A stretch of 64,000 bases of DNA from Wuchereria bancrofti. Its lineage: Eukaryota > Nematoda > Chromadorea > Rhabditida > Onchocercidae. The stretch covers positions 2,960,399-3,024,398 of the forward strand of contig SSBO01000001.1 of assembly GCA_005281725.1 (NCBI GenBank), in the 5' to 3' direction. Below, in pieces: positions 36,728 to 50,173 of the stretch (its first letter is position 1; each line of letters opens with the position of its first letter). The notes beneath the pieces are model-generated. The model had not been told where the DNA came from. It was given only the letters and a program-made list of their open reading frames with translations, and did not search any database. Position numbers and translations under genes: made by a program.

Positions 36728-38073
36728 TTTATTTTGGCACTGTTTTCATTGTTGTTTTTTCTAAGTCTATCTTTAATTTTATTGTTAATTTACGTTGTTA
36801 AGGCTTTGTTATTATATTTATTAAGCTATCATCATTATTTTGTTTTGTATCTTCCGCTTTTCAAGATTAGGATCACGAAAAAAGAAAATTAGGATCGGAC
36901 AATTATTAAATCTTCATTAATAGAAAAAGTGGAGATAAAAGTGAGGTATGATGGATCCAAAAAATTTTGCATTATTCTCTTATCTACTTCCGAACATTAT
37001 TTCAGGTATTATTAATTTAGACATAGAAAATGGCACTTTTTTGTTCCATATTAAGTAGAAAATTCTATAATTCCAGGTGATTACCTCCATGTAATAAATT
37101 TATAAATATGTTTGTATCTCAATGGAACATTGTCTTAGTATCGCTGCGATGTCCTGGAAATATATTTCCACTGGAATTATGTATCTTGTTATTTGCATAA
37201 AATGAAATTAAGTATTTGGAACTTTTAAGTTATGAAATATACCAATAGGTAATGGCCACCTAATTATGTTGTTTCTTAATTATGGAACAAATTGCGTCAG
37301 GAAATATATTTTTTTCTTTGTTTGGTGAAAAAGTTATTAGTAAGAAAAGTATTGATCTGTGGTATTGGCATTAATGGTTGTTAATCAAAGCTAAAGAATT
37401 CAGTGAAAGAGGATAAGTAACTTTATACAGTGACGTATGGGATACCAGCAATTCATTATCATAGTGAATTTAAGAAACTGTTGATAGTTTAAAGGTTTTT
37501 CAAGCTAAGACTTGGCATTGTTAATTATTTGTCCACGAAGGGATTGCGAGAGTATTTTCTGTACAAATATTCATTTTGAAAAAAATATAATTTTGAATTG
37601 AACAACAATAAGTGCTTTCTTTTTGTTTAGCTATAGCAGCATATTTCTGTACTTTATCCATTTTGTCTATTTCATCGGAAAAAATTTTCGAAAGCATTTT
37701 AACGAAAAAGAAAAATAAGAAAGAATGTAAGCAGGAAGGAAATTGTTTATTTTTAATAAAATAACTGAATAGTATTCTGTTGAATAGCAGATGGAAACCG
37801 AAAAGTATAAGTCTTTTATCAATAAAGACCAAGTTTAATATTTCAGTAATTGGTTTAATAGATATGTGACTTATTAAAAAGAAATTTCCAATTAAAGAAT
37901 TCCTCAGGTTTTTTCGTTTATGCACTTTAACTTATGCATAATATGCAGTGGACATGTAATTTGATGGAAATTTCGAATTAATAAGAACAAATTGGTTATC
38001 TATCGTTTCTGCAGTGAATAATTTCGTGACATTATTTTTAGAAGCGAAAATTTGCATCAGATCCTCAACACCG
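36728..38073. other. Intergenic region alkyl-DHAP synthase to NAXD
   Basis: 1.35 kb of AT-rich DNA with AATAAA at 37093-37098. A 134-codon antisense frame (37521-37925) is Phe/Ile/Lys-rich without a recognisable motif or splice context. A TTATTTTTAG acceptor at about 38041 precedes the NAXD start by 32 nt. Confidence 0.5.
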
Positions 38074-41000
38074 ATGCCAGTGCTACCGTATCATGTTCCG
38101 AAAACTTTGAAACATCTCAATGTCACTTGTAAGTTATATTATACTCAATAATTTGAATTAAGAAAAAGTAATTTAAATAAAAAATAAAATAAAAAAAATA
38201 AATGAGGCAGCTTGATTCTAAACTTAAGTTATAATATTTTTTAAAGTTTGCTGTGATTCTATTTTCAAACTTTTCATTTTGATAAATTTTGCTTTAAGTT
38301 GATAATGTTACTCTTGTTTCTCATACTAAAGCCTGTTATAATTTGATAGGAATAAATGGATATTTAGACGAGTTTTATGGCTACCTTAATACCCAAATTA
38401 AATTAATGTTGAATTTAGCGTTTGTTAAATTACTAATATCATCATTAGTATATTAGTTAAAGTGCTTATAATTCAATAGTAAGAGCGATTAAATCACTGA
38501 TTAAACCACTGAATTATTACTAGATTGAAATTAAAATTTATGCTTCTGTTTTATTTCTAAAATTGTTCAGATAAGTTTTGAAATAGCTAATACATCTTAC
38601 TTGTTCTTACTAACATTTGTTCATCCATTAATTTTTTCCAGTTATCCTAATAAATGTGAGCTTTTTCTTTTTGAATAAAACTGGATATTTAGTAAGGGTT
38701 ACTTCCTAATCATTAATCAATTATCACTCCTTCTTTAATACAAGTTCAAAATCTTAAGATATTAAATTTAATTCGAATAAAGCGTCAAATTTTTGAGGTT
38801 TATTCATGTATGCAACAAAATTGCAATATTTGATATCACAATTTCAAAAATTTCCATCCCACCGATTGCATGCGAAGTGTCAATGTCAGGGCCTTGAATT
38901 TTTTTCTTTTTTTTTTAAATAACATTTCGTATAAAACTACTTTTTGTGAATATGAAAAAAAAATTGTGGAATGCTATCATTTTCTTCTTGAAAATCAAAA
39001 AAACAGAAATTTTTGGAGAGAAAAAAATTTCAACTTGAAAAGATAAGATAACTCTTGGATTTTTTTTCAGCAGCTTTAACATCGGTACAAGAACTTCTTC
39101 CACAACTAAACGGTAACCTAACAAAAGGTGAATGTGGACGTATCGGTGTTGTTGGTGGTTCATTAATTTACACCGGAGCACCATATTTTTCAGCTATTAC
39201 GGCACTGAAAGTGGTATTATATTATATTATATTATATTATATTATTGGCAAATCTTTACATTATTTACTCATTTAATAACTCATTAATTTACTTTTACAG
39301 AAATTATATATTCATATTCATCCTTATTTGCTCAGTTAATTTAACACCATTTGATTCTTCAGTCGTAAATCATAGCTTCATTTTTCTTTTATTCTTGTTT
39401 AATTTTTTTCCTTCTTATCTTTGTAAATGTTGTAATACATTATTCAGTAAGAACATCACTTTTTTTCCTTCTCGAATAGAATAAGTCTAAATTTATTGAG
39501 TAAATTCAGTTAGGACATGGAGAGGGAGTATTTCAAAACCTTAGTGACTTAGTGGATAACGTTAAGTTTTCATAACAATTCTTAGTTGTCCATTCTTCTC
39601 ACATATAATTCATGTGATTTAAATGTTTGAATTTTTACTTTATTTAATAAGAAAATGCGGAATAAAGAGAAATAAAGAAATTTGATAAAGAGAAATAAAG
39701 AGAAAATTAAGGAAGAAGTTCATTTTAGATGTACTTATTCGAAATTAAAACTTTCAGTCCTTTCTCATTCTTTTCATACTTTTAATCTCTACTTCATGTC
39801 CTTAATTTCTTCATTCCGCATAAATATAATCGATTAGAAGTGTAAATTTTGAAGTCATTCCATTCATTTTTTTAGGGATGTGATATGGTACATGTATTTT
39901 GTCCTGCTGAAGCAGCAAACGTAATCAAAGGATATAGTCCGGAGTTAATGGTACATCCATCATATGATAAAGATGCAATTACAGAATCATTACATCGTAT
40001 TGATGCTTTTATCGTAGGACCGGGTCTTGGAAGAGATGAAAAAACGATTTCAGTCGTGGAATTTGTAATTGAATCAGCTAGGAAAAAAAATATACCTATC
40101 ATTGTAGATGCGGTATGTTGTTTTTCGGTAGAGCAATATTAATATGTTTGTTTGAAATTTATTCTAGTAAAAGTCTAGCTAATAAAAAACTAGCTATTGG
40201 AAAATATTGTTTTAATTTCCGAAATAATATTAAAGTAGTTTGATATGAAACTTACTTGATTATATAGTAATAAGATAAATAAGGTGTGTATGGATGTTAG
40301 TAGATTAGTATCTAGTCTTGTTTGTACTTTTTTAATATAGGCAATAGTTTGTTTTTATAAGAAAACCATTATATGATTATTAGTAATTTATTTGTGTTTG
40401 GCTAATAGCATTTTTTTGGAATTGTTAAACTGACATTTATCATACAAATATCTTTAATACTTCCTTTATTTGCTACCTTTGAATTACTCTCATATTGGTC
40501 TTATTTCTATGTTAAACTTTGCATAATGAGTATTACATTCTTTTGTTTTGTTTCTATAACTATCAATTCCGAACTAATTAATGATTAATTGCATCTTGTC
40601 ACTATCATCAAATTAATGCCATTAATTTTTCGTCAAATTTAGGATGGTTTATTTTTCTTAGCCAAGAATTTGAATATTATCAATGGTTATGAGCAAGCAA
40701 TACTGACCCCAAACCATTCGGAATTCAGTCATCTCTATCAATCAGTTTTCAAAGTAGACAAAATTAATCGAGCAAAAGTTGAATCCGGTGAAGCAGCATG
40801 GGAACTGGCTAGTCATATCGGTTGTACAATACTACAAAAAGGGCCTCATGATGTAATTACCAATGGAGAGAAACGTAAGTATAAATATAACTAGGTCATT
40901 TCTATTTTTGAATTTCTTAATTTAAAATCAAGTTATCTAGCAGAGTCGTAGCCTTTGTCTTTAAATAGTAGCTGTACTGTGGATAATAGAGTCTTCATAA

Positions 41001-41632
41001 TTTTAAATTACTTATAACAACAAACTTTGCTTAAAGTAAAATCTCTATGTTAAAGTTGATGCATGTTTGGTCATGTTTGGTATAGTTGTACTGCTATTAC
41101 GAGAGTGCTGCATCGAATAACTAGAACCGTCCATAATAAAAACTTCATTAAATAAGCTTGAGTTTTAAAACTATTCTATTTCAGTTTATCGAGAAGAATC
41201 AGTTGGTTCTCCGAGACGTTGTGGTGGACAAGGGGATTTGCTCAGTGGTGCATTAGCTGTCTTCTCATATTGGGCTATCCGGTAACTTTTTTTATTTTTT
41301 TTCAAAGTTACCAGATGGGGATCTTCTTTCGTAATAAGGAAAAAACTAGAGGGATATTAAAGATATCATAAGAACTTTCTGTTCAATGAAAAGTTATGAT
41401 ATTATTGCATTTGTGGAAGTAAACTTGCAACATAACCAGATATTTTTCAAAATTTTATAACTAATTTCTCTACAGGAAAAATGATTCAACACCAACGATT
41501 TCTTCTAGTATTGCCGCAAGTCAGCTTATTCGTTGGGCTGCCAAAGTATCCTTTGAAAGGAATGGAAGGTCATCTACAGCAAATGATATGATTGCAGAAA
41601 TACCAGGACTAATCAGACTTTGTGAACCGTAA
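38074..41632 (+). CDS. NAXD: ATP-dependent (S)-NAD(P)H-hydrate dehydratase
   Basis: Six exons (38074-38128, 39071-39213, 39876-40112, 40643-40874, 41185-41281, 41476-41632) give 306 residues. The enzyme uses ATP to dehydrate damaged S-NADHX/NADPHX back to NAD(P)H, working with an epimerase not seen here. Ribokinase-fold blocks of the family are all present: GRIGVVGGSLIYTGAPYFSA, VGPGLGRDE, IIVDADGL, ILTPNHSEF, LQKGPHDVI and the catalytic CGGQGDLLSGAL (Asp240). The frame upstream of the ATG stays open to an acceptor at about 38041 and reads as a basic, Ser-rich stretch, so a longer form or upstream targeting exon is possible. The donor of exon 2 sits inside a (TTATA)n microsatellite. AATAAA at 42048-42053 is a candidate poly(A) signal. 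Confidence 0.93.
39214..39245. repeat. (TTATA)n microsatellite at a splice donor
   Basis: About six pentamer units begin immediately at the GTATTA donor of NAXD exon 2, so the 5' splice site is the first unit of the array. Length changes would leave the donor intact. Confidence 0.85.
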
Positions 41633-42428
41633 TCATTCTTATATATTGATGCATTTGATTTTAAACATCATAGACTCTATTTTGCATGTTGGATTCTAAA
41701 ATTCAGAATGAAGAGCGCTAAATGTCGCCAGATGGATCGTTCGTTTGAATTTTATCAGTTAATGAAATCACATTATCTTGATTTTCTTCAGAAGATTCTT
41801 TATAGAAAGTCGTCCAAATTTCCTCTTCATATGAACTGAATATATTCGATAGTACAATATTGTAGAAAGTAAAAATTTTCTACAAAATTGTTATCAAATT
41901 ATATGTAAGGGTGTGTTTTGTGTATTCTTCAGTTTCGAATCAAATTCGAATTTAGTGCATTCCACTATCTATGATGTGCAAATCTTGAAGCACTGTGTAA
42001 ATGTAAGAATTTTTAGAATTTTCAACAATTATTCCAAACTTTTGTCAATAAAGTTTTAGCTTTTTGACGGGTTCTTTTAATTTTGAGCAAGTATTAAGTA
42101 AATTGAAAAATAAAAAGCTATTTTCTACCGTTCATCTCTTCCTCTTATTATATGTTATATTATTAGATGCTATATGAAATATACTTTCAAAATTTATCTC
42201 TATAATATTTAATTTCTTTTTAAAGCAAAGATTTCAAATGTTTATTATTATCCACTGTTTAATTATTCATTCTATTGACTTTATATCTATGCACTGTGCG
42301 CTTTGTTCATGATATTCATGAAGAATTGACCAAAATTCCACAATATCTTTCTAGAAATTGTTCCGAAAAAATACTTATGCTGTTTATTATTCCTCTATTT
42401 CAACAGTTAAGAACTGATTATTATTGTG

Positions 42429-42538
42429 ATTATTATTATTATTATTACGAAAAACAAGAAAAAAGAAACTTGTAATCTTGTTAAATCATTAAACTGCTAG
42501 TAATTAAATGATGAGTAATTGGATAAGAAAATTTTAAC
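42429..42538 (+). repeat. Dispersed repeat copy 1 with (ATT)n head
   Basis: A (TTA)n run followed by AAGAAACTT, TTAAATCATTAAA, TGCTAGTAATTAAATG and GAGTAA blocks matches 48093-48195 at about 80 percent or better by eye, same orientation. It lies between the convergent NAXD and BAR-protein genes. Confidence 0.75.
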
Positions 42539-42644
42539 AAAAAAAAATTTACTGTATTACTGCTGTACCAGTAAAAGTTTTTGTTAAAATTTACATCAAT
42601 TTATTTAACCACTTATTTCTATTGCTTTACTTATTTATATAAAG

Positions 42645-44757
42645 TCATACCAAATGAATCGTTTTAATTTTCGGCAATTGATTGAGTAAAACAATAGTAC
42701 GACGTGCCTGTCCATCAAATTCTTCAACAGCTTGCTCATAAAGTATAGCATATTTTTCAATTTTTTCCGTTGTATTTGCTATTTTTACTTCATGCTTCAT
42801 ACGATCCATATCTGCACGTGTTCTAAAGACGGATGATCACGTAATTTCTGCATCATAATATCACTTTTATGATCATTTACAAGCATGGTGATATACGATA
42901 GTAATAAATACGACCAGTCTATTGAAACATTTAAGGTAATATTGTTTGGATTATTCACTGAAACTTTTTATTTATTCTCTTCAGCACTCAAAATATAATA
43001 CTTACGGTCGATCAGTATACAATAATTCAAAATTTCAAATTTTAATTCTCTGAGACTCTGCCATAGCAATTACATCAAAATATGATCACACCAATCCATA
43101 AATATACTCTTTCACACCTTTTTCAAAGCTGTGTTTAATTTCCTGTTCATCACAAAAGGTCTTACTCCTTTTTAAAAATAATCCTTCATAACTTTTTAGA
43201 ACTATATATTTTAATTTTCGGATGATCACATCGACAAATCACCCCGATTACTTACTTTTCCAGTTTTGTTCGTTCATCTGTTAATTCCTTATATTCAACT
43301 GTGAAAAATCGTCGTAAATGCCGAATTGCTTTCCGCCCATTCAGCTAGATTAAAGGAGCAAGTGATAGCATATGTGGAAATCTTCAAATGATTAAAAAAC
43401 CCCTTTTTTTAAGACTGCAAAATTTATTTTATTTTTAATTTTCCAAAATTTATCAATCCTTTTTTGAAAAATTTTGCAGAAGTGCTCAAATTTTCAGGGA
43501 AATATTAGCTAAGATTTGTAATTGAAATTCGCTATTAAAATATATCGAATTTTTTCAAAAATCCTACAAAATTCTACAAGTTTTTCAATATTAAACTATA
43601 ATATAAGGAAAAGGATTGAAACCGAAAGAAGAAGAGAAGCAATTACATAATGATAATAAATCTTGATATTAAATAATACGTTATTTTACGTGAATTTTTG
43701 TAGTAGGTTTAAATTAAATTTTTTCTACTGGATCGTTTTTGAACTACTGAAATCAATTTTAATAGGTAATTATGTGTTATGTAGTCTCGATAGATTCATC
43801 CATTTTAAAAGTGTCATTTATTTAAATTCAACAGAGTTTATTTTATCTAAAACAGTATCTAGAGTAGAAGTGAAAAATTGAAAAATTTTATAGGATAGTA
43901 AAAAAAGAAATATAGGTTAAAGGTTAAAAGTATTATTGTAATGGAAGTGAAGAGATTTTTGTAGTGTTTGTTGCAGTCAAATATTTTTTCCTTTTCTTTG
44001 TTTTATTCCACAGAATATCAGTAAAGATCTCCTGGAATGAGCTTGAGATGATATTTTTAGGGTGACAAAGTAATTTTTTACCTGATTTTCACGTTGTACT
44101 TTGGCTAAATTTTGTGTAATAGAGATCAAAGATTGAATAGTTGTTATCTTATCAGGCGGTAAGCAACCGTACAATAAAAAAAATGCATTTGAAAGTTTTT
44201 CATATGGATTCTCATTTGGAATATCAATAATCTGTAATATTAAATTTAACATATTCAAATAATAATTCGAATAGATGCATATCAATAAATAATTTTTACT
44301 AGCAATGCAAATAAGTTATTACTTCATTTTAAAACTATACCTAATGTGAACAAACATTTGCGATATAAATTTGATGTTTAATTTTAATATAAATTTCCAT
44401 TCCATTACAATTGTTTTTTCTTCCTGTTTCTCGTTTTTCCTGTATTTTTTCTTTGATCGTTGGGAACAAAAAAAAAAAACTTACTTTTCCGCTAGCAATG
44501 GTACTTCTATTTTGCTGAATACATGCTTCCAGTTTTTCAACAAGTATATCATTACTTTCTTTGTAAGCATCATAATTCTTAGTGAGTTCCAGAAATTCCG
44601 GGCTCATTTGAGTTTTTTCTAAGTTACTCTGACGATCAGCAAGTTTTGACCAAAATCGTCGTATACCGCCAATTTCTGAGGAGGGAATTGTTAACCACTC
44701 AGAAACGAGTTTTTTGCAAATTATTTTTTCAGTTTTTTTACAAATTATTTTACTCAT
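42645..44757 (-). CDS. Small BAR-domain protein (BAR only, 229 aa)
   Basis: Exons in transcript order: 44757-44485, 44231-44082, 43344-43256 and 42822-42645, giving 229 residues that are almost entirely one BAR domain. BAR dimers sense or bend membranes. Helix 1 contains IGGIRRFWSKLADRQ and LTKNYDAYKES; helix 2 contains NPYEKLSNAF and, across the next junction, GRKAIRHLRRFFTVEYKEL; then comes the hallmark ERTKLEK-TRADMDRMKHEVK and helix 3 with YEQAVEEFDGQARRTI. No SH3, PH or RhoGAP domain follows before TGA at 42645-42647. Minus-strand AATAAA at 42605-42600 is a good poly(A) signal. A further in-phase open exon at about 43190-43115 (frame ending GVKEYIYGLV-stop) could give a truncated alternative product. 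The family is recognised from the helix pattern; the ortholog is not. Confidence 0.72.
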
Positions 44758-47700
44758 TTATTCTTTTCTTTTATTCCTTCTTCTCCTTTACAATGTTATT
44801 TTCGTCAAATTTTTCTATATTTTTGTTTGTTATTATAACTTTTTGAATTTAAATCTTGCAAAAAGTTTTTTGTTTTAAATCAAATTTTTTCGTTACAACA
44901 TTTATCTATTTCACGAAGTAGATTAATAAGTTGATGCAAAAATTTTTTGACATTACTCTACATAATATTTTTTTAGTTTGAAAAATTTAAGTTTATTAAG
45001 AAAGCAATTATAAGTTTGAAATTTATACGCAACATAATGTATAACAATTAATACGTAACAAAAAACGTAACAAGGAAAAGAGAGCTGTAAAAAACAATTT
45101 TTAATTAAAAGAAGAAAAAAATTTTTCATATTTTAATTCAGAAATTAATCTAATACATTGTTTCCAAACAGTTTCATCATTACTGGCAATAATTAAACAA
45201 ATTATAATCAGTAATTATAAAATTATCAGGAGTTTATCAAATTATCACTTCCATTTCCATTCATTTCTTAGTATCAATAAAGAGAAATGATAAGTATTGC
45301 TAACTTTTCTCGCCCATATCTAACAGATTTTCATTGGAAAATAGCAGCAACACTAACACTTAAATTGTTGTAACAATGATTTCATTATCAAATTCTTAAT
45401 TGTTTTATACCGATAATTTATGCGCAGAATTAAAAAAAAATGGATTAATTGGAAGCAAGTAAAATATAAGTTTGCAAATTTTGCTAAAAATATTTGAGAA
45501 AAGCACACTCGAATTTTTAAAGATTGACATTACTGTTTCGTCACTAATTAATTTCACAAGCACTTTTTACAAAAGCTTGTTATATTATCTGCTGCTACTA
45601 TTGTTATTATTATCATTATTATTATCATTACTATTATCATTATCATTATCTTTTTTTTTATTATCCGTTTTCCTAAAAAATCAACGGAGCGGAGAAAGAA
45701 AAATAAGTGAGAAACCGCGAAAAGAAGAAACATTTCGATGCAAATTTGAAAATATTACTTTTCAGAAAACATCCATTATTACTGTTGGTTGAATCAAGTT
45801 TTGTTGCAAAAATTTGTTGACGACCTTTCCGCTCTGCTCCTTCGTCGCCTTTATTGCATGTAATTCTGCCATTCACCAGAGAATGACAAAGTGGAGGAAA
45901 TACTTTTTGCTTGATGGAGCAAAATGCAATGAATGAGTTGTTTTAAACATTCTTCAATCTTTAAAACTTTTTTGTGGCTTGCAAAAAGAGAGAAAACCTT
46001 TTCAACAGAAATGTTATTTCTCATATGGACTTTATTTAGTTTTCCCCTTCTTATATTATCTTAACTGTCATTTTCATTTAATTTAAAATTAGAACACTAT
46101 CATTTATTACTAATTATTGCTTTTATTATTTCCATTTTATTATTATTATTATTTATTATTATTATTTATAATTTGTTTGTTTCGCTTGCTCTCTAAAACT
46201 GTTTCTTATGTTACTTTTTCAATCTATAATTTTTGCCCAGTTTTATGATCGAAAACTTGCCTAAATTTTGATAAAATTATTTATGCATTGTAATATATCA
46301 GTCAAATGTTTACTATTTAAGCTTGAATAGCATAAATAATTAACTGGTTAGCAAGAAAATTTTCGTAATATGTTTATGTATAAATATTACCGTTCTTAAA
46401 TTGTTTTGTAATTTTAGTGTTGAATACTTTTGAACTGATTTCAAACATTAATTTTAATATTTCAATCAGTTTGCAAAATTGATCTTTTTCCGAATTATCT
46501 TAACCACTCATCATTTTTTTTTAATTTCAGTGGTTACATTTTTTTAAGCAGTTCAAAATTTCTGGCTTATTGAAAAATTTTTCATTCAACTGATTTCAGA
46601 GGTGAAAGAAAAAAAGTGATAATTTAAATTTTGTGAAGTATCACTCGATTTGAATTTGTTTAAAACGAATTATTGAGATTGATTTGTTTGGAATAGAAAA
46701 AAGGAAAGGAAAGAACAATGAATAAAAGATAAAATACACAAAAATTTTTTTCAGAATTAGTGAGAAAAAATCAATAATAATAAGTGGCTTTAATCAATAA
46801 AATGCTGACAAGGAGTAATTAATTAGTGATTTAGCCAAGAAATGATTTAGCTACGATAATTTGCATACTTTCTATTAACAAATGCAATAATTTGTATAAT
46901 TTAAAATACAAAAACCAAATCAATCAATAATTTACATGCTTTGACATATGAAAAGCCAAATCAGCCAAAAATTTTGGATGCCTTTATGAGAGTTCTGAAA
47001 CGAAAACTGAATATTTTGTAGCAAGAAAAAAAAAGGCATAACTTTTGTGAAGTGGTAAACTCTGAGTTTAATTCCGTAGCAATGGCAATATTATTTAAGA
47101 ATGTTTTCGTTTTTTCTTCTTTTACGATGAGATTGCAATCAGCGCTTTGGCAGATTTTCTATTGCTGCACTGATAAATTAACTAAATTCAATCTTCTTTC
47201 TAAAATGACCTTGCATTTTGTCCTACTAATTTTGTTTTAATTTCATCTTTCTTTTCCTTCTTCTGACGTTTGGAATTATTGGTAAATTATTTATGAAACA
47301 CTTTAAACGTAGTTTAAACAAATATATTTTCTTGATCAAATAAAAATTAAAAATTAAGAAAGAAAAGTTTTTCCATTTTTTGAAAATTTTATTGAATGGA
47401 TGATTAATCAGAAAAAGAAGAAAAAACAGTTTTCATTTTTTGCTATCCAGTAAATGGAGCAACATATTCTATTAATTTCATCCTCTAATTCTATTTTTTG
47501 CTTTATTGTTAATTTAAATCTGATACGAAATACGTAAGTACGCTTTCAGCAATTCCTCAAAAATAAATTACTTCAATTATTGTGTTATTTTATCACTATT
47601 TAATCTTTATTCTACTCTTGTTGCTATATTATTATTATTATCACTATTATTATTGTTACATTATCATTATTGTCATCATCCTCATTAATATCATTGTGCT

Positions 47701-48092
47701 TACTATTATTACGACTATTGTTGCTATTACTGCTATTCTGATTATTGTAGTTGGAGAGTAATAATAATGACATTTTACTAAAAATTATCTACTGGTGTGA
47801 CGAATATCCATCTCATGTAATTCTTGGATCTTAATTGTACGTTAATGCATATGTTTATTAGGTCAGAAATGATGACAGAAGAAAAAAAGGAGAGAAGATG
47901 GAAAGAAAAAAAAGAAGGCAGGAAAAACATTTTATTTAGAAAGTTATATAAATTTAAAAATTCAAAAGATAATTTTTTTCCTAAAATCTTCCTCGGTTTT
48001 TTCTGTCATTGCTTTACATACTTCAATTTTCTATTTTCACGAATTCCTTTCTAAATAATTTTATTATTATTGTTATTATTATTACTGTTATT

Positions 48093-48195
48093 GATTATTA
48101 TTACAAAAAAGCAAGGAAAAAAGAAACTTATCATTTTGTTAAATCATTAAAATGCTAGTAATTAAATGGTGAGTAACTGAATAAGCAAATTTTAA
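48093..48195 (+). repeat. Dispersed repeat copy 2 with (ATT)n head
   Basis: Counterpart of 42429-42538, again preceded by a (TTA)n run and followed by the same AAAGAAACTT, TTAAATCATTAAAATG, CTAGTAATTAAATGG and GAGTAACTG blocks in the same order. Confidence 0.75.
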
Positions 48196-49464
48196 TCTCT
48201 ATTAGTTAGTCTCAAGAATGATTTTATTCTACCAATAGTTTGGGGCAAATCTAACGAAATGGTTTGAGCAGCCCATGGGGAGAGTGTATGTACATATCAA
48301 CATATACTCGTGATTTTAATTGGTTACGGCGATCATTTTCATTCTGCCACTAGAATACAACTTTTATTTTTTTTTCTTTTTATTTCCTTTCCATTATTTT
48401 AGAAATATGTTCATTTTCAGCTATTCATCGTATCGTATCATTTGTAGTAGATAAAACATCCATCTTAGCTTTCGTACATTGCAAATATTAAAGATTTAAT
48501 GACATAACAACTGAAAATTCGCGTTCCTTAATTAATAATTTGTCACAGATAGTTGGATCAAGCAATTTCTTAGACTACCAAATCTTAATTTGTGAATTTC
48601 ATTTGGCTTCATGACGTAGTTCATAAAGACATGAAAAGGCAGAATATGCAGGGATAGGCGAACAATTATTTCATATTATAGAACAAATCTTGGAATCCTT
48701 TGGATGTTTGATAAACTGCAATTAATTATTTATATAACAACAATGATAATAATAATAATAATGACGACGATAATAATAATAACAATAATAATAATAATAA
48801 CGATGATGATAAAAGTGATGATGATGACGTTGACGATGATGGTGACAATGCTAGTGGTGGTGACGGTGATGACGACAGTGTTAGTAGGTGATTCGAAAAT
48901 GTTTACCATCGATTTCAGTTGGTTTTCATTCGTTTATGTGACATTGGTATGAGACTGCGCCCATCATCAGCAATTATGCTCTGTTATATCCATGATGAAC
49001 GGTCATCTTCACCTGGCATATCGATATTTGAATCCTGCGATTTCATTTATCGAATTGCTACCATAAATAAATTAATTGATTGATTTTAATTGGTTCACTC
49101 GGTTTATTGAAGAATTTGTTGTTAAAATTTAGTATCATTTAATTATGCATCTTTAATAACGTTTGATTTCCTGTTCTGATTTATGTTTTGATTGTAAACC
49201 TTGATAGCTCCAAATAATGAGTCACATTCATGTAACATGGGAATTTTAGGCAATAAATCATCGGTTAGTACCAGATCATTAATGATAATACCGAAAAGCT
49301 TAAAATCTGATGTTGCAGTCAACTGTTATAAGATCATTATGATAAGTAATATCATACTTTATAAATTATCATCAATATTTCATATTACAACAATGATAAC
49401 AATAATAATAATTATTATAATGATAATAGTAATCCTATAAATGATCATTCACATCTTTATGGAA

Positions 49465-49860
49465 TGATTGGACTAACTTTTATCAATTGCTAACCTCTAG
49501 ATATGTTCATATTAATAATATCATGCATCGGTTACTTATGTTGATTTGACTAACTTTTAAATAACTATAATTCCTTTTCACATTATAAATTATTTCATGC
49601 TTGGATCTGGTATTTTAATTATAAAGCAATAAATTCTGAAGTGAATTTTAAAAAGAAATCTTTTTTCTTCCAATTATTTTGTAACATATATACATTATCT
49701 AATGATTATTAGATAACAAAGTAATAATTGGAATAATTGGATTAACTTTTTCAGCTACTGACCTCTAAATTTAACCATATATGATAGCATGTATCGGTTA
49801 CTTAATCTGTTTTGATTAACTTCTAAATAACTGTAGTATAATTCGCTCATTACAGTTTTT
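49465..49860. repeat. Diverged direct duplication of about 120 bp, spacing about 268 bp
   Basis: 49465-49590 and 49733-49860 share, in order, ATTGGA-TTAACTTTT, GACCTCTA, CAT-TATCGGTTACTTA, TTTGA-TAACTT-TAAATAACT and a CATTA block. Differences are scattered substitutions and small indels, so this is an old duplication. Confidence 0.65.
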
Positions 49861-50131
49861 ACGTAGGTTTTGAAGAAGTAATATTAATTGTAATTGCATA
49901 TTTATACATTTGTTTATTTGTTTATTGATTTTACTTTTTTTGATCTAATTAAACTTTAAATTAAAAGTGGGAGGGACGGAAGTGTGAAAGTGAGTTTATG
50001 TTGTTGTTGTTGTTGCTGTTATTGTTGTTGTTGCTGTTATTGTTGTTGTTGTTGTTGTTGTTGTACGATATTACCATAGCTGTTATTGCAATATTATAGG
50101 TTAGAAAAGGAGACATAGAAAGTATAGAATA

Positions 50132-50173
50132 TAACAACCAACATCAACACATATGTCAATTTGTTGGTTGTTA
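50132..50173. other. Inverted repeat, perfect 12-bp stem, 18-nt loop
   Basis: TAACAACCAACA at 50132-50143 is the exact reverse complement of TGTTGGTTGTTA at 50162-50173. It lies about 700 bp before the F-BAR protein start. It may be a chance palindrome or a transcribed hairpin. Confidence 0.7.

Noticed and set aside
37521..37925. 134-codon minus-strand frame between alkyl-DHAP synthase and NAXD
   Set aside because: Low-complexity Phe/Ile/Lys/Ser composition, no motif, no matching exons nearby; such length occurs by chance here.
48704..48952. Met/Ile/Thr/Val-rich frame
   Set aside because: Translation of (AAT/GAT/GGT)n repeats.
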